9,729 nt of DNA from positions 1 through 9,729 of the forward strand of contig PLTL01000382.1 of assembly GCA_003164475.1 (NCBI GenBank), written 5' to 3'. The DNA comes from Candidatus Dormiibacterota bacterium (lineage in GTDB: Bacteria; Chloroflexota; Dormibacteria; UBA8260; Bog-877). Numbering within the stretch: the stretch's first letter is position 1; each line of letters opens with the position of its first letter. The notes under the pieces were generated by a model. It was given only the letters and a program-made list of their open reading frames with translations. It was not told where the DNA came from and searched no databases. Of the stretch, positions 6,599-9,729 are shown one piece after another. The translations under genes were made by a program, and so were the position numbers.

Positions 6599-7254
6599 CG
6601 CCGCTGCCGGGAGCGCCGCAGCAGCAGCACCGCCACCCCGGTCGTGACCGCGGCCAGCACCACTGCGGCTGGAAGCTGCCGCCGCCAGCGCCTGGCGGGC
6701 AGGACGATCTCCACCCTGGAGCTGCTCCGGTCGGGCGGGGTCGGGCTCACCGGGAAGGATGGCTCCGGCTGGGCCGTGGCGGCGGCCGGCTCGGGCACGG
6801 CGGTCGGGTGCTCCCGGGCCGTCGTCCCCTCCAGCTCCAGGGTGAGCGCCCGCCGGAACTTGGCCAGAATGGACTTGACCACCCGGTCCAGCTCGGCCGG
6901 GGAGGCGTCCGCCAACCGGCCCCGGCCCTCGACCAGGACGGTGAGGCGCAGGTCAGTGCTGCCCTCGGGGTTATCCCGGAAACGCGCCCGCACCTCCGCG
7001 TGGGCCCGGCCCGTGCCCCGGACCTCCTTGCCGCTCAGGGTCCAGGTGAGGTGCCGCCCCTCCTCCTCGATGTGCTGGCGGGCGTAGCCGCGGTAGGTCA
7101 GGGAGTGGCTGGCCAGAACGATGCGAAGGGTTCCTCGGCCACCCGGGCCCACGGTCAGCCCAGGGGTCAGCCCCAGCACTGCGCGGTGGTCAACCAGCAG
7201 TTCCCAAGCCGCTGAAGCCGGACCGGGCAGGGTGAATGTCTCGATTACGGTCAA
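6595..7254 (-). CDS. SRPBCC (CoxG-like) protein with C-terminal membrane anchor
   Basis: A 219-residue protein. Residues 1-142 resemble the START/SRPBCC fold of carbon monoxide dehydrogenase subunit G: the opening FTLPGPASAAWELLVD, a central HLTWTLSGKEVRGTGRAHAEVRARF stretch of beta strands, GRGRLAD, and a long C-terminal helix (118-140). A Pro/Ala/Ser-rich linker (143-185) leads to one transmembrane helix (about 194-212) and an Arg-rich end. CoxG proteins often have such an anchor, and their fold binds hydrophobic ligands. No CO dehydrogenase genes are in the window, so the cofactor or lipid partner is unknown. The TTG start directly follows the RDD gene's stop. GGAGG seven bases upstream decides it. 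The stop overlaps the stop of convergent ricT. Confidence 0.75.
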   Translation of the reverse strand: MTVIETFTLPGPASAAWELLVDHRAVLGLTPGLTVGPGGRGTLRIVLASHSLTYRGYARQHIEEEGRHLTWTLSGKEVRGTGRAHAEVRARFRDNPEGSTDLRLTVLVEGRGRLADASPAELDRVVKSILAKFRRALTLELEGTTAREHPTAVPEPAAATAQPEPSFPVSPTPPDRSSSRVEIVLPARRWRRQLPAAVVLAAVTTGVAVLLLRRSRQRR

Positions 7255-7962
7255 TTACTGTCCTCCACGACTCCGGGCCGAGGCTGGGGGCGGCGGCTCG
7301 TCGCTGGGACCCCATCCGGGGAGGTGTCCGCTCCGGCTCGGGATCGGCCCGGGGGGCTGGGTGGGTGGCAACGGGGACGCGTAGTTGAGGATCTCCGCCA
7401 GCGACCGTCCCTGAGACTCCTTTCGGACCACCATGGTCCGTCCCAGGAGGTCCTCGGGGGCGCGGTGGTCGTGCCGGAAGAGGATCACCAGGGTCCCCCA
7501 GATGTACTCCGCCAGCCAGAGCAAGACACCGATCACAGGAACCAAGAGTGGCACCCAAAAGACCAGCGATCGGAGCACAGCGTCCCGGGGAGTGATCGCG
7601 CTCCCATCGACGCGGGTGATGCGCAGCCCCATCGCGAGCTTGCCCAAGGTGGCGCCGGTGCCCAGGTACATGCCTATCAGATAGATCGCCGTGATGGCCT
7701 CGGAAGCGTACAGGAAGTGGCTCAGGACCACGTTGGCCTGGCTGCTCAGGGTGATGTAGGTGTGATTGGTGGCGAGGTGGGTGTCCTTGGAGTGGGCTTC
7801 CATGAAGGTGGCCAAGCGCTGGAACTTGTGGCCCATCATGACGACCCCCAAGATCACCTGAGGGACCAGCAGGACCACAAAGTCAAGGACCGCCGCTGCC
7901 AGCCGCTCGCCGGACGGCAGCGCCCGGGCGCCTCCGGTCATCGCGGCGGGACTCTGGTTCAT
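7255..7962 (-). CDS. RDD-family integral membrane protein
   Basis: A 235-residue membrane protein. The family signature is seen in GERLAAAVLDFVVLLVP (R20, D27) at the start of helix 1 (about 21-43). Helix 2 spans about 78-100 and leads to the typical GATLGKLAMGLRITRVDG (103-120). Helix 3 is about 132-162 and is followed by EDLLGRTMVVRK (170-181), the usual end of the domain. A ~35-residue polar loop between helices 1 and 2 and a Pro-rich C-terminal tail (~199-235) are additions. The RDD family has no single known function; some members are linked to ion transport. The ATG at 7962 is preceded by a weak GGGAGA site; a second in-frame ATG at residue 8 is possible. It is the first gene of a unit with the SRPBCC gene, so both products probably act together at the membrane, by inference. 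Confidence 0.85.
   Translation of the reverse strand: MNQSPAAMTGGARALPSGERLAAAVLDFVVLLVPQVILGVVMMGHKFQRLATFMEAHSKDTHLATNHTYITLSSQANVVLSHFLYASEAITAIYLIGMYLGTGATLGKLAMGLRITRVDGSAITPRDAVLRSLVFWVPLLVPVIGVLLWLAEYIWGTLVILFRHDHRAPEDLLGRTMVVRKESQGRSLAEILNYASPLPPTQPPGPIPSRSGHLPGWGPSDEPPPPASARSRGGQ
7262..7266 (-). promoter_or_regulatory. Shine-Dalgarno site for the SRPBCC gene
   Basis: On the minus strand GGAGG sits in the last codons of the RDD gene, seven bases before the TTG at 7254-7252. It justifies the unusual start and suggests translational coupling with the RDD gene. Confidence 0.6.
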
Positions 7963-8016
7963 GGTGGCGACGTCTCCCGGGGCGGCCCAGCCGGATGGCC
8001 GGTGCTCCCCGCCCAG

Positions 8017-8022
8017 ATTCTA
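8017..8022 (-). promoter_or_regulatory. Candidate -10 box for the RDD-SRPBCC unit
   Basis: Read on the minus strand this is TAGAAT, close to the TATAAT consensus. It lies about 55 bases before the ATG at 7962, giving a leader of about 48 bases. No good -35 is seen at 16-18 bp spacing. Confidence 0.35.
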
Positions 8023-8109
8023 GGGATCACGAGGGGCCAGTTTCGATGCCGCGGCTGATGGACCGGTAACGGTTCTGGGACAAGAGGATCTCCGGGACCG
8101 CTTTCCGCC

Positions 8110-8115
8110 TATTCT
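8110..8115 (+). promoter_or_regulatory. Candidate -10 box of a leaderless pilin transcript
   Basis: TATTCT ends exactly six bases before the ATG at 8122, so transcription would begin at or next to the start codon. No Shine-Dalgarno site precedes that ATG, which fits a leaderless mRNA. No -35 match is seen at 17 bp. Confidence 0.45.
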
Positions 8116-8121
8116 GCCCCC

Positions 8122-8358
8122 ATGCAGAAGCCCGACACGGGGCTATGGCGTCGGCTGCCCAGCGCTGCCACCTCCTGGGTGGGGTTCTGGGTGAGCCGGC
8201 GCGTCCGGAGAGGTTCCTCAGGACAGGGGATGGTCGAATACTCGCTGATCTTGCTGTTGGTCGCGCTAGCTATCTTCGTCATCTTCGTGACGCTCGGTCA
8301 CCGAGTCTCGGATCTCTACTCCAACATCAACAACGGGCTCAACACCGCCGCCGGCTGA
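8122..8358 (+). CDS. Flp/Fap-type (type IVb) pilin precursor
   Basis: A 78-residue precursor of a small surface pilin. The class signature is GQGMVEY (34-40), followed by a hydrophobic helix of ~20 residues and the polar end LYSNINNGLNTAAG. By the family rule, prepilin peptidase (TadV-type) would cut after G34, leaving E39 at mature position +5 and Y40 at +6, and a mature pilin of 44 residues. The leader from ATG 8122 is 34 residues, long for this class. An in-frame GTG at 8191 would give an 11-residue, Arg-rich leader (MSRRVRRGSSG) instead. I kept ATG 8122 because a -10-like TATTCT is placed for leaderless expression. No tad secretion or assembly genes are near, so the pilus machinery must be elsewhere, or the protein is used differently. 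Confidence 0.82.
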   Translation: MQKPDTGLWRRLPSAATSWVGFWVSRRVRRGSSGQGMVEYSLILLLVALAIFVIFVTLGHRVSDLYSNINNGLNTAAG

Positions 8359-8364
8359 CCTGTC

Positions 8365-8393
8365 TTGGGGGCCCTCCGGGCCTCTGCTATCCT
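8365..8393 (+). promoter_or_regulatory. Probable fdxA promoter (extended -10)
   Basis: TTGGGG (8365-8370), a 17-bp spacer, and TATCCT (8388-8393) preceded by TGc form a well-spaced sigma-70-type promoter with an extended -10. Transcription would start near 8400, giving a leader of about 60 bases before fdxA. The spacer contains an inverted repeat, GGCCC and GGGCC at 8370-8382. Confidence 0.55.
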
Positions 8394-8461
8394 GAGATCG
8401 CGCCGCCTGGCAGCGGGGTGTTCCCGGTGTCCTGAGGCGGGCGCGAGGAGTTCAGGCCAGG

Positions 8462-8761
8462 ATGACCTACGTGATCGGAGAGACCTGCGTCGACGTCAAG
8501 GACAAATCCTGCGTTGAGGTCTGCCCGGTGGACTGCATCATCGGTGCCGACGAGGACCGGATGCTCTTCATCGACCCGGAGGAGTGCATCGACTGCGGCG
8601 CCTGCGTCGACCCCTGTCCGGTCGACGCCATCTACGCCGAGGAGGACCTGCCGGTGGAGTGGGTGGACTTCACGTCCATCAACAAGCTCTACTTCTCCGA
8701 CGCCGATGAAGCCCGTGCCCAGCTCAACGTCAAGGTCCCGGGGGCAGTTCCCCCCAGCTGA
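8462..8761 (+). CDS. fdxA: Seven-iron ferredoxin (FdxA type)
   Basis: A 99-residue soluble electron carrier with one [3Fe-4S] and one [4Fe-4S] cluster. By family pattern the 3Fe ligands are C9, C17 and C52, and the 4Fe ligands are C21, C42, C45 and C48. C25 is the extra free cysteine in the CPVDC motif. The opening MTYVIGETCVDVKD and the second motif CIDCGACVDPCPVDAI are classic for the family. The remaining ~45 residues, with DLPVEWVDFTSINKLYF, match the usual C-terminal cap. Net charge is strongly acidic. GAGGAG at 8445-8450 lies 11 bases before the ATG. The gene appears monocistronic, with its own promoter and no co-directional partner sharing an overlap, so the redox partner cannot be read from context. 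Confidence 0.95.
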   Translation: MTYVIGETCVDVKDKSCVEVCPVDCIIGADEDRMLFIDPEECIDCGACVDPCPVDAIYAEEDLPVEWVDFTSINKLYFSDADEARAQLNVKVPGAVPPS

Positions 8762-8787
8762 GACGTGCGGGCCAGATTTGGGCCTCT

Positions 8788-8808
8788 CCCACAAGGTGGG
8801 CGCCACCT
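8788..8808 (+). other. Two overlapping hairpins downstream of fdxA
   Basis: CCCAC (8788-8792) can pair with GTGGG (8796-8800). AGGTGG (8794-8799) can instead pair with CCACCT (8803-8808). The stems share GGTGG, so only one can form at a time. No T-run follows. This may be a weak fdxA terminator or only a chance product of GC-rich sequence. Confidence 0.3.
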
Positions 8809-8847
8809 CCCTTAGGTAGGGGTCCCGATGCTCAGGCGCAGCCGGGA

Positions 8848-8856
8848 TGCTAGGCT
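8848..8856 (+). promoter_or_regulatory. Candidate glnA promoter (extended -10)
   Basis: TGCTAGGCT fits the extended -10 pattern TGnTAnnnT and resembles TGCTATCCT upstream of fdxA. Transcription would begin near 8863, giving a leader of about 40 bases. No -35 match and no recognisable GlnR-type operator is seen. Confidence 0.4.
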
Positions 8857-8902
8857 GCGGCTTTTGGGCTGGGGAGAGACCCCATCGGCAGGGAGGACGT
8901 TT

Positions 8903-9729
8903 ATGGTGATGGCCGTCGAAAGGGACCGTGAGTCCACGTCCAAGGCCGATCCCCAGCGGGTGATCGCCTTCGCCAGAGAGCAGGGGATCAAGTTCGTCGA
9001 TCTCAAGTTCAGTGACCTTCTAGGCCAGTGGCAGCACTTCAGCGTGCCGCTGGCGGAGTTGACCGAGTCGCTCTTCGCCGAGGGGATCGGCTTCGACGGC
9101 AGCAGCATCCGGGGGTTCCAGCAGATCCACGAGAGCGACATGCTCCTCTTCCCTGACAGTCGGACCATGTTCGTGGACCCGGTCCTGGAGGTGCCGACCT
9201 TGTCGCTCATCTGCGATGTGGTCGACCCGTTGACCAAGGCGCGCTACAGCCGCGACCCCCGCTTCGTGGCCCACAAGGCCGAGGCCTACCTGCGCCAGAC
9301 CGGGATCGCCGACACCAGCTACTGGGGGCCGGAGCTGGAGTTCTACATCTTCAACTCGATGCGGTTCGACCAGACCATGAATGAGGGCTACTACCACATC
9401 GACTCGGTGGAGGGGATCTGGAACAGCGGCCTCGCCGAGGTGCCCAACCTCGCCTACCGGCCCAAGGCCAAGGAGGGGTACTTCCCGGCGCCCCCGGTCG
9501 ACAAGCTCCAGGACGTACGCAGCCGCATCGTTCTGGCGCTCCAGGATGCCGGGATCGAGATCGAGGTCCACCACCATGAGGTGGGCACCGCCGGCCAGAC
9601 CGAGATCGATATGCGCTACGACAGCCTGGTCGCGATGGCCGACAAGGTGCTGGTCTTCAAGTACATCGTGAAGAATGTCTGCCACCGCGAGGCGCTGGTG
9701 GCCACCTTCATGCCCAAGCCGCTCTTCGG
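8903..9729 (+). CDS. glnA: Type I glutamine synthetase, N-terminal part (3' end outside window)
   Basis: This cytoplasmic dodecameric enzyme makes glutamine from glutamate, ammonia and ATP. The first 275 residues are present and the frame is open to the edge. DGSSIRGFQ (65-73) is the loop whose aspartate and serine help form the ammonium site. GPELEFYIF (142-150) gives metal ligands E144 and E146. HHHEVGTAGQTEID (223-236) gives E226 and E234, spaced as in the Salmonella enzyme. The C-terminal ATP loop and any adenylylation tyrosine are missing, so regulation by adenylylation cannot be judged. The ATG at 8903 is chosen because GGGAGG (8891-8896) lies six bases upstream; a second ATG at 8909 is less well placed. 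An N-terminal extension of ~15 polar residues precedes the fold. Confidence 0.96.
   Translation, partial: MVMAVERDRESTSKADPQRVIAFAREQGIKFVDLKFSDLLGQWQHFSVPLAELTESLFAEGIGFDGSSIRGFQQIHESDMLLFPDSRTMFVDPVLEVPTLSLICDVVDPLTKARYSRDPRFVAHKAEAYLRQTGIADTSYWGPELEFYIFNSMRFDQTMNEGYYHIDSVEGIWNSGLAEVPNLAYRPKAKEGYFPAPPVDKLQDVRSRIVLALQDAGIEIEVHHHEVGTAGQTEIDMRYDSLVAMADKVLVFKYIVKNVCHREALVATFMPKPLF

Noticed and set aside
6316..7215. Plus-strand open frame (299 codons) across the 3' end of ricT and opposite the SRPBCC gene
   Set aside because: It crosses two genes in other frames and reads as Gly/Pro/Arg/Gln-rich low-complexity sequence.
7324..8058. Plus-strand open frame (244 codons) opposite the RDD gene
   Set aside because: The opposite strand encodes a clear membrane protein with the RDD signature; this frame has no motif.

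Overview
The window is GC-rich, gene-dense bacterial chromosome. It carries an inositol-phospholipid locus of the mycobacterial type, a Flp-type pilin, a seven-iron ferredoxin and a type I glutamine synthetase. Start codons are often GTG or TTG, and promoter-like sites look like extended -10 elements. This points to Actinomycetota or a neighbouring lineage such as Dormibacterota or Chloroflexota. The sequence alone does not decide the phylum. No mobile element, CRISPR array, tRNA or rRNA was seen.

Region 1 (2-4333, + strand) is a compact probable operon for phosphatidylinositol mannoside (PIM) lipids. It contains the 3' end of myo-inositol-1-phosphate synthase (ino1), a double-domain acyltransferase of 695 aa, a PimA-like mannosyltransferase, and a CDP-alcohol phosphatidyltransferase closely resembling mycobacterial phosphatidylinositol-phosphate synthase. 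The last three genes overlap (ATGA at 2524-2527; 32 bp at 3662-3693). Inferred flow: glucose-6-phosphate to inositol-1-phosphate (Ino1), to PI-phosphate (PgsA-like), dephosphorylation by an enzyme not seen here, first mannosylation (PimA), then acylation by the double acyltransferase. The fused acyltransferase, with two HX4D/E active sites, is the most interesting item in the window.

Region 2 (4334-4599) is about 266 bp without a convincing gene. It has two GC-rich stem-loops, one followed by TTT and probably the operon terminator, and an extended -10-like site next to holB.

Region 3 (4600-6598, + strand) is holB (DNA polymerase III delta-prime, apparently without its usual zinc-binding cysteines) followed four bases later by ricT/yaaT (PSP1 domain, six conserved cysteines), a pairing also known from Bacillus.

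Region 4 (6595-7962, - strand) is a two-gene unit: an RDD-family membrane protein followed immediately by a CoxG-like SRPBCC protein with a C-terminal membrane anchor. Its last stop codon overlaps that of ricT.

Region 5 (7963-9729, + strand) holds three separately promoted genes: a small Flp pilin (possibly a leaderless transcript), fdxA, and glnA, which runs off the right edge.
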